Positions 1 to 6,355 of a DNA stretch of 7,324 nt are shown piece after piece. The DNA comes from Acidimicrobiia bacterium. GTDB lineage: Bacteria > Actinomycetota > Acidimicrobiia > Spongiisociales > ZC4RG35. The stretch's first letter is position 1, and every line of letters begins with the position of its first letter. Both the position numbers and the translations under genes were made by a program. The stretch covers positions 1-7,324 of the forward strand of contig JAOUGY010000188.1 in the NCBI GenBank assembly GCA_029865445.1. Reading direction: 5' to 3'. Under the pieces are notes generated by a model. The model did no database searches. It saw only the letters and a list, made by a program, of their open reading frames with translations, and was not told the DNA's origin.

Positions 1-726
1 GAGGTGGGTCTCGATCATCCACCGGGTGTTCGCTTCGGCGAGCAGCTCAGCTGCCGCCCGAGCTCGATCGGCATGCTCATCGGTGATGGCGTGGACGATT
101 CCGGAGAGGGCGGCGGCGACCTCTCCGCTCTCGCGGGGTTCACTGCTCCGCACCCACAGCAGCTCCCCGGATTCCCCTTGCAGTCGCAGTTGGGCACGCG
201 TCAGTCGCTCCGACTGGGAGGCGAGCGACATCTCGATGTGGAAACGGCTGTGTGCCCGGGCCTTCTCGCTCCGGCCCGAAGCCTGTTTGAGCTGATCGAC
301 GAACCGCCTCATCTGGTTGATGTTCGAGTCGCTGGCACGAACGGCGGCAAGCCTGGCACTGGTGGCCGAGACGGCGAGCTGCTCGTCCCCCATGTCGCGC
401 AATGCGGTGACACTCGTCGATCTGAGACGCTCCACCAGCTCGGCTTCCGACGACGTGGCCGGGCCGATGACGAACGATCCGCCGTTGCGCCCGCGACGAG
501 TCTCCACCAGTCCTTGTTCACGAAGGGTCGCGAGGGCTTCTCTCAACGTGACAGTGGACACGCCGAGTCGTCCTGCGAGCGCAGACTCGCTCGGGAGTTG
601 CTGCCCCGGTGCGATCAGTCCCAGCCGGATGGCCTGGCGGACTCGGGCTGTGACCGATTCGGCCAGGCCGGCGCCCTCGATCGGCGAGAGCAGCGGATGC
701 AGCGTATCCGGCTTTCCGTTCGGCAT
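1..726 (-). CDS. GntR-family transcriptional regulator, FadR/FCD subfamily (3' end beyond the window)
   Basis: This is a DNA-binding repressor or activator of the FadR branch of the GntR family, and it probably controls the divergent transport/dehydrogenase operon. 242 codons are readable without a stop, and the frame leaves the window at position 1. Usual family length is about 220-260 residues, so little should be missing. Residues 21-85 form the winged helix-turn-helix, with the hallmark run LPSESALAGRLGVSTVTLREAL at about 44-65 (seen in two parts, LPSESALAGRL and GVSTVTLREAL) and the wing RRGRNGGSF at 77-85. Residues from about 110 onward are helical and look like an FCD ligand domain, with RFHIEMSLAS at 161-170. 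The His residues expected later in the domain are not evident. I chose ATG 726 because GGGAG lies 10 nt upstream on the minus strand. An in-frame ATG at 762 would add 12 residues but has no visible ribosome site. The inducer is not readable from sequence; putrescine or GABA is a guess from context. Confidence 0.9.
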   Translation of the reverse strand, partial: MPNGKPDTLHPLLSPIEGAGLAESVTARVRQAIRLGLIAPGQQLPSESALAGRLGVSTVTLREALATLREQGLVETRRGRNGGSFVIGPATSSEAELVERLRSTSVTALRDMGDEQLAVSATSARLAAVRASDSNINQMRRFVDQLKQASGRSEKARAHSRFHIEMSLASQSERLTRAQLRLQGESGELLWVRSSEPRESGEVAAALSGIVHAITDEHADRARAAAELLAEANTRWMIETHL

Positions 727-762
727 TGTGAGCGCACTCCCGGTCCTGGCAGAACAAACCAT

Positions 763-773
763 ACCGATTCGGT
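763..773. promoter_or_regulatory. Inverted repeat in the divergent promoter region (candidate operator 1)
   Basis: ACCGA-T-TCGGT is a perfect 5-bp inverted repeat around one base. It lies directly upstream of, and touches, the predicted -35 element of the plus-strand operon promoter. It is also 37 nt upstream of the regulator start. Short GC-containing palindromes of this size are common by chance, so a binding role is only suggested by position. The divergent FadR-type regulator is the likely ligand if it is real. Confidence 0.35.
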
Positions 774-802
774 TGCGAGACCAAACCAACTAAACATATA
801 GT
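773..802 (+). promoter_or_regulatory. Predicted sigma-70-type promoter of the transport operon
   Basis: TTGCGA (773-778, 4 of 6 to the TTGACA consensus) and TATAGT (797-802, 5 of 6 to TATAAT) are separated by 18 nt. They lie in an AT-rich island (about 779-822) in otherwise GC-rich DNA. Transcription would begin near 809, giving a leader of about 37 nt to the GTG at 846, which is preceded by GGTGAG at 834-839. I find no convincing -35/-10 pair for the minus-strand regulator gene, although the same AT-rich block must contain its promoter or lie close to it. Confidence 0.55.
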
Positions 803-805
803 TTA
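791..805. promoter_or_regulatory. Inverted repeat overlapping the predicted -10 element (candidate operator 2)
   Basis: TAAAC-ATATA-GTTTA is a perfect 5-bp inverted repeat with a 5-nt centre. It spans the predicted -10 hexamer at 797-802. A dimeric regulator bound here would block RNA polymerase. A related direct repeat, TAGTTTA (799-805) followed by TAGGTTTA (807-814), extends the motif downstream. The pattern does not match the TGGT-N3-ACCA operator of E. coli FadR, but recognition sequences vary widely in this subfamily. Assignment to the divergent regulator is inference from position. Confidence 0.45.
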
Positions 806-845
806 ATAGGTTTATAGATATCTGCGACTGTCGGGTGAGCGAGAC

Positions 846-1889
846 GTGACAACTCCGAGCACTGCAATCCGATTCGAGTCCGTCGCCAAGACGTACGGAG
901 ACGTTCGCGCCGTCGACCGCGTCGATCTCGACATCGCCGACGGCGAGTTCTTCTCCATGCTCGGACCATCCGGATCGGGCAAGACGACGTGCCTGCGACT
1001 GATCGCCGGATTCGAAACTCCCACAGCGGGACGAATCATGCTGCACGACTCCGATGTCACCGACGTCCCACCCTACGAGCGGGACGTCAACACGGTGTTC
1101 CAGGACTACGCCCTGTTTCCCCACATGACCGTCGCCGACAACGTGGCCTACGGCCTGATGGTCAAAGGAGTCGACGGCGCCGAACGTCGTCGACGCGCCG
1201 ACGACGCCCTCGCCATGGTCCACCTCGAAGGTCTGGGCGGCCGCAGACCCAACCAGCTGTCCGGCGGACAGCGTCAGCGTGTTGCGCTGGCCAGGGCGCT
1301 CGTCAACAGGCCTTCGGTCCTCCTGCTCGACGAACCGCTCGGGGCGCTCGATCTCAAGCTCCGTCAGGCGATGCAGATCGAGTTGAAGGCACTCCAACGA
1401 GAGGTCGGGATCACGTTCATCTTCGTCACCCACGACCAGGAGGAAGCGCTCACCATGAGCGACCGGGTGGCGGTCTTCAACCAAGGGCGCGTCGAACAGG
1501 TCGGGACGCCGAGCGAGGTCTACGAGAACCCGGCCAACACGTTCGTCGCCGGGTTCGTGGGCACCTCGAATGTCATCACCGGTGATCTCGCCACCCGGCT
1601 CCGCGGGGCGCCCGGACCGTTCACCGTTCGCCCGGAGAAGATCCGCCTCTCGGCTGGCGGTGACGTGGGCACCGAGGGGACCGTCACCGAGGTGGAGTAC
1701 CTCGGGATGTTCTCCCGCTACCGAATCGACGTCGGGGAGCAGGTCCTGGTTGCGGTCGATCAGAACACCGAAGCCCACGGTGAGCGGCCGGCCCGCGGCC
1801 AGAAGATCGCCGTGTCGTGGCCCGAGTCTTCGTGTCGCCCGATCGCCTTGACGGCGGACGGCGAGACGGATGAGCAAGAACCGGTGTGA
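846..1889 (+). CDS. ydcT: ABC transporter ATP-binding protein, PotA/YdcT-like (polyamine-type importer)
   Basis: This is the cytoplasmic ATPase that powers the importer encoded by the next three genes; two copies would pair with the two permeases. The 347 residues show the full set of ABC motifs: Walker A GPSGSGKTT at 40-48, Q-loop Q86 in VFQDYALFPHM, signature LSGGQRQR at 138-145, Walker B VLLLDEP at 158-164, D-loop LGALD at 165-169 and switch His196 in VTHDQ. A C-terminal TOBE-type regulatory region covers about 255-335 and begins with VRPEKIRL. Length and layout are normal for the PotA/CysA/MalK group. The segments GDVRAVD, ERDVNTVFQDYALFPHM and FVAGFVGTSNV agree closely with E. coli YdcT as I recall it. 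The start is GTG 846, with GGTGAG 6 nt upstream; the next in-frame Met (residue 38) would cut into the nucleotide-binding domain. It is the first gene of the run, whereas E. coli has the binding-protein gene first. The substrate comes from context, not from this protein. Confidence 0.93.
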   Translation: MTTPSTAIRFESVAKTYGDVRAVDRVDLDIADGEFFSMLGPSGSGKTTCLRLIAGFETPTAGRIMLHDSDVTDVPPYERDVNTVFQDYALFPHMTVADNVAYGLMVKGVDGAERRRRADDALAMVHLEGLGGRRPNQLSGGQRQRVALARALVNRPSVLLLDEPLGALDLKLRQAMQIELKALQREVGITFIFVTHDQEEALTMSDRVAVFNQGRVEQVGTPSEVYENPANTFVAGFVGTSNVITGDLATRLRGAPGPFTVRPEKIRLSAGGDVGTEGTVTEVEYLGMFSRYRIDVGEQVLVAVDQNTEAHGERPARGQKIAVSWPESSCRPIALTADGETDEQEPV

Positions 1890-1917
1890 ACCGGACTGAT
1901 GCACATGGAGGAGAGAG

Positions 1918-3108
1918 ATGAGACACAGGGCCACATGGCTCGCAGCGCTCACTGCATTCGGCATGATTCTCGCCGCGTGCGGCGACAGCGCCGGCACGGA
2001 CGAGGGTGACTCCGGAGCGATCACCGAGGTGGGCGAGGGCGAGGGAGCGCTCAGCATCGTTGCCTGGGCCGGATACATCGAGGACGGGTCGACCGACCCG
2101 GCGTTCGACTGGGTCACGCAATACGAAACCGACACCGGATGCGAGGTGTCCGTCAAGACCGCCGGGACATCCGACGAGATGGTTGCCCTGATGACCGGTT
2201 CGGACGAGTTCGACCTGGTGACGGCGTCTGGCGACGCCAGTCTCCGGCTCATCGCCGGTGGCACGGTCCAGGAGGTGAACACCGAGCTCGTCCCCAGCTG
2301 GAGCACCGTCGACGAACGACTGCAGAACGCGCCATGGCACACGGTTGACGGCAAGCACTACGGGGTTCCCTACCAGTGGGGCGCCAACGTGCTCGCCTAC
2401 AACACCGAGGTCTTCGGCGACACGCCACCCGATTCCTGGAGTGTCGTTTTCGAAGAGACGACCCTTCCCGACGGAGAATCCAACGCCGGTCGCGTACAGG
2501 CCTATGACGGGCCGATCTATGTTGCCGACGCCGCCCTCTATCTGAAGTCGACTCAGCCCGACCTGGGAATCAACGACCCGTACCAGCTGACCGAAGACCA
2601 GTACCAGGCTGCGCTCAACGTCCTTCGGGGCCAGCGCGACCTCGTCGGCCGCTACTGGCACGATGCCTTCATCCAGATCGACGACTTCACGAACGAAGGT
2701 GTCGCAGCCAGCTCCAGCTGGCCGTTCCAGGTGAACGTGCTGGTTGGCGCAGAAGCGCCCATCGCCTCGGTGGTCCCCAAGGAAGGGGCGACCGGATGGG
2801 CGGACACGACGATGATGCATGTCAACGCCCCCCATCCCAATTGCGCCTACAAGTGGCTCGAATGGTCGCTGAACCCCAAACTCCAGGGTGATCTGGCTGC
2901 CTGGTTCGGATCGGTTCCGGCCGCGCCTTCGGCCTGTGACGGAAACGAATTGCTCGGGCCAGATGGTTGCACGACCAACGGCCTCGACAACTTCGACCAG
3001 ATCAGCTTCTGGAAGACGCCAACCGAGGACTGCAACGGGACCGGAGGTGAGTGCGTCCCCTACTACCGGTGGGTCACCGACTACCTCGCCGTGATTGGCG
3101 GCAGGTAG
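1918..3108 (+). CDS. ydcS: ABC transporter solute-binding lipoprotein, YdcS/PotD-like (putrescine-type)
   Basis: This is the extracytoplasmic receptor of the importer, tethered to the outer face of the membrane. Residues 1-21 are a lipoprotein signal peptide: basic MRHR, a hydrophobic stretch, and lipobox LAAC with Cys21 as the lipidation site. A flexible acidic linker (22-43) precedes the type-2 periplasmic-binding fold. Segments that match E. coli YdcS from memory include AWAGYIE (49-55), DWVTQYETDTGC (64-75), DLVTASGDASLRLI (99-112), GRVQAYDGPIY (191-201), DPYQLTEDQYQ (220-230), GWADTTM (293-299) and AAWFGSVP (327-334). The C-terminus ending in IGGR also matches. At 396 residues it is slightly longer than YdcS, partly because of the linker and a Cys-containing insert, DCNGTGGEC (371-379). 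A strong ribosome site, GGAGGAG at 1907-1913, precedes ATG 1918, consistent with high expression. The gap after the ATPase gene is 28 nt. YdcS in E. coli has also been linked to poly-3-hydroxybutyrate synthesis; nothing here shows that for this protein. Confidence 0.93.
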   Translation: MRHRATWLAALTAFGMILAACGDSAGTDEGDSGAITEVGEGEGALSIVAWAGYIEDGSTDPAFDWVTQYETDTGCEVSVKTAGTSDEMVALMTGSDEFDLVTASGDASLRLIAGGTVQEVNTELVPSWSTVDERLQNAPWHTVDGKHYGVPYQWGANVLAYNTEVFGDTPPDSWSVVFEETTLPDGESNAGRVQAYDGPIYVADAALYLKSTQPDLGINDPYQLTEDQYQAALNVLRGQRDLVGRYWHDAFIQIDDFTNEGVAASSSWPFQVNVLVGAEAPIASVVPKEGATGWADTTMMHVNAPHPNCAYKWLEWSLNPKLQGDLAAWFGSVPAAPSACDGNELLGPDGCTTNGLDNFDQISFWKTPTEDCNGTGGECVPYYRWVTDYLAVIGGR

Positions 3109-3119
3109 CCGCAGAGACC

Positions 3120-3148
3120 GTGGGGACCCGGCACCGCCGGGTCCCCAC
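3120..3148 (+). promoter_or_regulatory. Intercistronic GC-rich hairpin between binding-protein and permease genes
   Basis: A perfect 13-bp stem (3120-3132 paired with 3136-3148) closes on a 3-nt loop, ACC. It begins 12 nt after the binding-protein stop and ends 7 nt before the chosen permease ATG. No T-tract follows, so it is not a classical intrinsic terminator. In ABC import operons a hairpin at this place often protects the 3' end of the binding-protein message, or partly stops transcription, so that the receptor is made in excess over the membrane subunits. It also covers the place where a ribosome site for the permease would lie. The pairing is directly visible; the role is inferred. Confidence 0.8.
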
Positions 3149-3155
3149 AGCACTC

Positions 3156-4079
3156 ATGACGACATCGACTTCACCCCTCCACCGTCTCTCGGCGAGCCTC
3201 TATCGCCGGCGCCGCCTCCGACTCGGGCTCTTGCTCGGGCTCCCGGTGTTGTGGCTCGTCGGCGTGTACGGCGGAAGTCTGGTGTCGCTGCTGACACAGA
3301 GCTTCTTTCGGATCGACACGTTCTCCGGAACCGTCGATCGAAGCCCGACCCTGCAGACGTGGCAACAGGTCTTCACCGACGCCAACATGGCGGTTGCCGG
3401 CCGGACGATCGGGATGGCGGCTGCAGTCACCATCGCCGCCGTGGCGGTCGGATTCCCTCTGGCCTACTACATAGCCCGATACACCAGCGGCAAGACCAAA
3501 TCTGCCATGGTCCTGGCCGTCCTGATCCCCTTGTGGTCGTCGTACCTCGTACGCGTCTATTCGTGGAAGCTGATCCTCGCAGCCGAAGGCATCGTCTCCT
3601 GGGCGTCCGGCCTGGTTGGGATGACGGGTGTCCTCGGCTGGATCCTCGACCTACCCGTGATCGGCGGCCCGTCGCTCTCGACCTCCACGCTCGGGCAGTT
3701 CATCGTGTTTGTCTACATCTGGCTGCCGTACATGATCCTGCCCATCCAGGCGGCTGTCGAGCGCGTACCTCGGTCGTTCCTCGAGGCATCCGCCGATCTC
3801 GGTGGTCGACCCGCCACGACATTCCGAAGGGTCGTATGGCCACTGGCGCTGCCCGGGGTGGCGGCCGGATCGATCTTCACATTTTCTCTCACCCTGGGTG
3901 ACTACATCATCCCAACGGTGATCGGAGACTCGAGCCCATTCATCGGGCTCGCCATCTACAGCCAGCAGGGTGTCGCAGGGAACCTTCCTCTCGCCGCCGC
4001 GTTGTCGTTCATCCCCATCGTGGTAATGGCCCTGTACCTGACAGGCGCCCGCAAAATGGGCGCGTTCGAGGCGTTGTGA
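3156..4079 (+). CDS. ydcU: ABC transporter permease, PotB/YdcU-like
   Basis: This is the first of two inner-membrane subunits forming the translocation channel. The 307 residues hold a basic N-terminus (RRRRLRLG at 17-24) and about six hydrophobic segments near 23-46, 83-105, 117-136, 180-201, 232-256 and 277-296. The BPD_transp_1 coupling (EAA) loop is present as EASADLGG at 210-217 followed by VVWPLALPG at 226-234; it docks on the ATPase. Length fits the PotB/YdcU family. The start is uncertain. ATG 3156 gives a family-like N-terminus but has no Shine-Dalgarno, because a hairpin sits just upstream. In-frame alternatives are GTG 3120, GTG 3069 and GTG 3051; the last follows GGAGGTGA but at only 3 nt spacing and would overlap the previous gene. 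The 3' end overlaps the next gene by 1 nt. Confidence 0.9.
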   Translation: MTTSTSPLHRLSASLYRRRRLRLGLLLGLPVLWLVGVYGGSLVSLLTQSFFRIDTFSGTVDRSPTLQTWQQVFTDANMAVAGRTIGMAAAVTIAAVAVGFPLAYYIARYTSGKTKSAMVLAVLIPLWSSYLVRVYSWKLILAAEGIVSWASGLVGMTGVLGWILDLPVIGGPSLSTSTLGQFIVFVYIWLPYMILPIQAAVERVPRSFLEASADLGGRPATTFRRVVWPLALPGVAAGSIFTFSLTLGDYIIPTVIGDSSPFIGLAIYSQQGVAGNLPLAAALSFIPIVVMALYLTGARKMGAFEAL

Positions 4080-4870
4080 TGATGAAGCGGGGAGCGGGAC
4101 TCGGATTGAAGGCGGCCGTCGTCGCGGTGCTCGCGTACCTTCACCTACCGATCATCTTCGTGTTCCTGTACGCGTTCACGACCGAGGACGCTGCGTTCAC
4201 GTTCCCTCCGCCGGGGCTCACCACGCGCTGGTTCGGCGAAGCTGCCCGCAATCCCGACATCCGCGAGGCGCTCACCCTTTCGTTGTCGGTGGCGGCAGTG
4301 GCAACCCTCATTGCCCTGTGCCTGGGGACCCTCGCCGCAGCGGCGATCTGGAGATCAAAGTTCTTCGGACGCGAGACGCTCTCGCTCTTCATCGTTCTCC
4401 CCATCGCCCTGCCCGGCATCATCACCGGCATCGCCCTCCGATCGGCGATCAATCTCGCCGACATCCCCTTCTCGTTCTGGACGCTCGTGATCGGACACGC
4501 GACGTTCTGTGTCGCGGTGGCCTACAACAACGTGATCGCCCGGATGCGAAGGACGTCACCGTCTCTCCTCGAGGCGTCCATGGACTTGGGCGCCCGCGGA
4601 TGGCAGACATTCCGGTACGTGCTCCTGCCTCAACTCGGGTCGGCGATCGTGACGGGCGGAATGCTCGCGTTCGCCCTCAGCTTCGACGAGATCATCGTGA
4701 CCACGTTCACGGCCGGCAATCAGCAGACACTCCCCATCTGGATCTTCTCCTCCCTCGTGCGACCCCGGAACCGGCCCGTCACCAATGTGGTGGCTCTGGT
4801 GGTCGTGTTGATCACGTTCATCCCGATCATCTTGAGCCAGCGATTCGCATCGCGATCCGAAGACACATGA
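4079..4870 (+). CDS. ydcV: ABC transporter permease, PotC/YdcV-like
   Basis: This is the second channel subunit, partner of the preceding permease. The 263 residues have an N-terminal membrane segment (about 12-31), further hydrophobic segments near 66-89, 101-123, 134-149, 187-208 and 235-253, and the EAA coupling loop EASMDLGARG at 165-174 followed by VLLPQL at 181-186. SFDEIIVTTF (201-210) is the conserved PotC-type segment after the loop. Length is normal for PotC/YdcV. The upstream TGA overlaps the ATG in TGATG, indicating translational coupling, and GAGG at 4068-4071 lies 7 nt upstream of ATG 4079. GTG 4076 and ATG 4082 are immediately adjacent in-frame options and change the product by only one residue. 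The stop is followed by a 19-nt gap to the dehydrogenase gene. Confidence 0.93.
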   Translation: MMKRGAGLGLKAAVVAVLAYLHLPIIFVFLYAFTTEDAAFTFPPPGLTTRWFGEAARNPDIREALTLSLSVAAVATLIALCLGTLAAAAIWRSKFFGRETLSLFIVLPIALPGIITGIALRSAINLADIPFSFWTLVIGHATFCVAVAYNNVIARMRRTSPSLLEASMDLGARGWQTFRYVLLPQLGSAIVTGGMLAFALSFDEIIVTTFTAGNQQTLPIWIFSSLVRPRNRPVTNVVALVVVLITFIPIILSQRFASRSEDT

Positions 4871-4889
4871 CCAGGAAAGGAAGCCCGCA

Positions 4890-6308
4890 GTGAAGAACTT
4901 CATCAACGGCGAACACGTCGATGCGAGCGCCGGCGAAACGTCGCCGGTCGTCAACCCGGCCACCGGTGTGGAATACGCCCGCGCTCCCCTGTCGCGGACT
5001 GAGGACGTCGACGCGGCGATGCGGGCGGCGGCATCTGCCTTCGAAGCGTGGAGGGATTCCACGCCCTCTGAACGCTCTCTCGCCCTCATTCGGATCGCCG
5101 ACGCGGTCGAAGAACGTGCCGAAGACCTCATCGCTGCGGAAGTGGAGAACACGGGCAAACCGATCGCTCTCACGAGAAGCGAAGAGATCCCCCCGATGGT
5201 CGACCAGATCCGGTTCTTTGCCGGCGCCGCACGCCACCTCGAGGGCAAGGCGGCCGCCGAGTACATGCCGAACATGACATCTTTCGTCCGTCGCGAACCC
5301 GTTGGTGTGTGCGCACAGGTGGCACCCTGGAACTACCCGATGTTGATGGCCGTGTGGAAGTTCGCACCGGCGATCGCGGCGGGCAACACCGTCGTGCTCA
5401 AGCCGAGCGACACCACCCCGGCGAGCACGGTGCTGCTGGCCGAGATCGCTGCCGAGTTCCTCCCCCCGGGAGTGTTCAACGTGATCTGCGGCGACAGGGA
5501 CACCGGACGGGCGATGGTGACCCATGACATCCCATCGATGGTCTCGGTGACGGGCTCGGTTCGGGCCGGCATGGAGGTCGCATCCGCGGCCGCCGACTCG
5601 TTGAAGCGAGTCCACCTGGAACTGGGAGGAAAGGCGCCCGTGGTGGTGTTCGACGACGCCGACCTGGAGGCGGCTGCAGAAGGCATCGCTGTGGCCGGGT
5701 TCTTCAACGCGGGACAGGATTGCACTGCCGCCACTCGCGTGATCGCCTCGCCCCGCATCTACGACGACCTGGTCGCGGCACTCGCCGAGCAGGCCGGCGA
5801 ACTCAAGACCGGGATGCCCGATGACGAGGACGTCCTGTTCGGCCCGGTCAACAATCCCGCCCAACTGGCACGCGTGAGCGGATTCGTCGATCGGTCTCCA
5901 GATCACGCTCGCGTCGTCACAGGCGGATCAGGCATCGAAGGCCCGGGCTTCTTCTACCAGCCCACCGTGGTGGCCGACCTACGTCAGGACGACGAGATGA
6001 TCCAGAACGAGATCTTCGGGCCGGTCATCACCGTCCAACGTTTCAGCGACGAGGACGAAGCCGTGGCATGGGCCAACGGGGTCCAATACGGCTTGGCATC
6101 GAGCGTCTGGACCCGAGACTTCGGACGAGCGATGCGGATGTCGAAGAGACTCGACTTCGGTTGCGTCTGGATCAACACCCACATCCCACTGGTCGCCGAG
6201 ATGCCCCACGGTGGCTACAAACGGTCTGGCTACGGCAAGGACCTGTCGGCCTACGCCCTCGACGACTACACCCGCATCAAGCACGTGATGGCGAACCTGG
6301 ACTCCTGA
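4890..6308 (+). CDS. patD: Gamma-aminobutyraldehyde dehydrogenase, PatD/YdcW-like
   Basis: This is a cytoplasmic NAD(P)+-dependent aldehyde dehydrogenase that probably oxidises 4-aminobutanal to 4-aminobutanoate (GABA), the second step of putrescine breakdown by transamination. The 472 residues match the family length. Visible catalytic and cofactor features are Asn148 in APWNYP, Lys171 in KPSD, Glu244 in LELGGK (general base), Cys278 in GQDCTAA (nucleophile) and Glu374 in NEIFGP. Long stretches agree with E. coli PatD (YdcW) from memory: GKAPVVVFDDAD (247-258), FNAGQDCTAATR (272-283), YGLASSVWTRD (400-410), and NTHIPLVAEMPHGG (429-442) with SGYGKDLSAY (446-455). The last two segments are more PatD-like than betaine-aldehyde-dehydrogenase-like, though close relatives in the ALDH superfamily cannot be excluded. 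The start is GTG 4890, preceded by AGGAAAGGAAG at 4873-4883. The position after two permease genes repeats the E. coli ydcUVW arrangement, which supports the call. No aminotransferase is nearby. Confidence 0.92.
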   Translation: MKNFINGEHVDASAGETSPVVNPATGVEYARAPLSRTEDVDAAMRAAASAFEAWRDSTPSERSLALIRIADAVEERAEDLIAAEVENTGKPIALTRSEEIPPMVDQIRFFAGAARHLEGKAAAEYMPNMTSFVRREPVGVCAQVAPWNYPMLMAVWKFAPAIAAGNTVVLKPSDTTPASTVLLAEIAAEFLPPGVFNVICGDRDTGRAMVTHDIPSMVSVTGSVRAGMEVASAAADSLKRVHLELGGKAPVVVFDDADLEAAAEGIAVAGFFNAGQDCTAATRVIASPRIYDDLVAALAEQAGELKTGMPDDEDVLFGPVNNPAQLARVSGFVDRSPDHARVVTGGSGIEGPGFFYQPTVVADLRQDDEMIQNEIFGPVITVQRFSDEDEAVAWANGVQYGLASSVWTRDFGRAMRMSKRLDFGCVWINTHIPLVAEMPHGGYKRSGYGKDLSAYALDDYTRIKHVMANLDS

Positions 6309-6343
6309 GCAGGCCACCCACACAGACTCGGCGTCGGGACCTG

Positions 6344-6349
6344 TACGGT
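6344..6349 (+). promoter_or_regulatory. Possible leaderless -10 element upstream of the TIGR03084-family gene
   Basis: TACGGT fits the TANNNT pattern of actinobacterial -10 elements and ends 6 nt before the ATG at 6356. That is the spacing expected when transcription starts at the start codon itself. No Shine-Dalgarno is visible before this ATG, which agrees with leaderless translation. No good -35 hexamer is seen. The pattern is short and could be chance; read-through from the dehydrogenase gene, 47 nt upstream, is also possible. Confidence 0.4.
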
Positions 6350-6355
6350 ATCGGC

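Noticed and set aside
4..801. Plus-strand open frame of 265 codons opposite the regulator
   Set aside because: The minus strand here reads as a textbook GntR helix-turn-helix protein. The plus-strand frame has no domain and runs through the divergent promoter region.
1881..1894. CCGGT-GTGA-ACCGG inverted repeat over the ATPase stop codon
   Set aside because: A 5-bp stem of common GC bases is within chance expectation, and no regulatory context supports it.
615..2354. Long minus-strand open frame (579 codons) opposite the ATPase and binding-protein genes
   Set aside because: The plus-strand products have complete family motifs over the same bases. The antisense product has low-complexity composition and no recognisable domain. 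Long antisense frames are expected in GC-rich coding DNA.
3120..3148. The strong hairpin read as a full rho-independent terminator ending the operon
   Set aside because: There is no T-tract after the stem, and the permease genes that the transporter needs follow at once on the same strand. Complete termination here would make little sense.
1684..3153. Minus-strand open frame of 489 codons opposite the binding-protein gene
   Set aside because: It is a codon-position shadow of the binding-protein gene, with no recognisable motif and no credible ribosome site or promoter.
4827..5906. Minus-strand open frame of 359 codons opposite the dehydrogenase gene
   Set aside because: The plus strand has an intact catalytic aldehyde dehydrogenase. 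The antisense product is His/Arg/Gly-rich without motifs.
6304..6313. CCTG-AG-CAGG inverted repeat at the dehydrogenase stop codon, as a terminator
   Set aside because: A 4-bp stem with a 2-nt loop and no T-tract is too weak; it is a chance palindrome.
6068..6355. Upstream extension of the TIGR03084-family gene into the dehydrogenase gene
   Set aside because: The added 96 residues overlap the conserved C-terminal part of the dehydrogenase, resemble an out-of-frame translation and are not part of the family.
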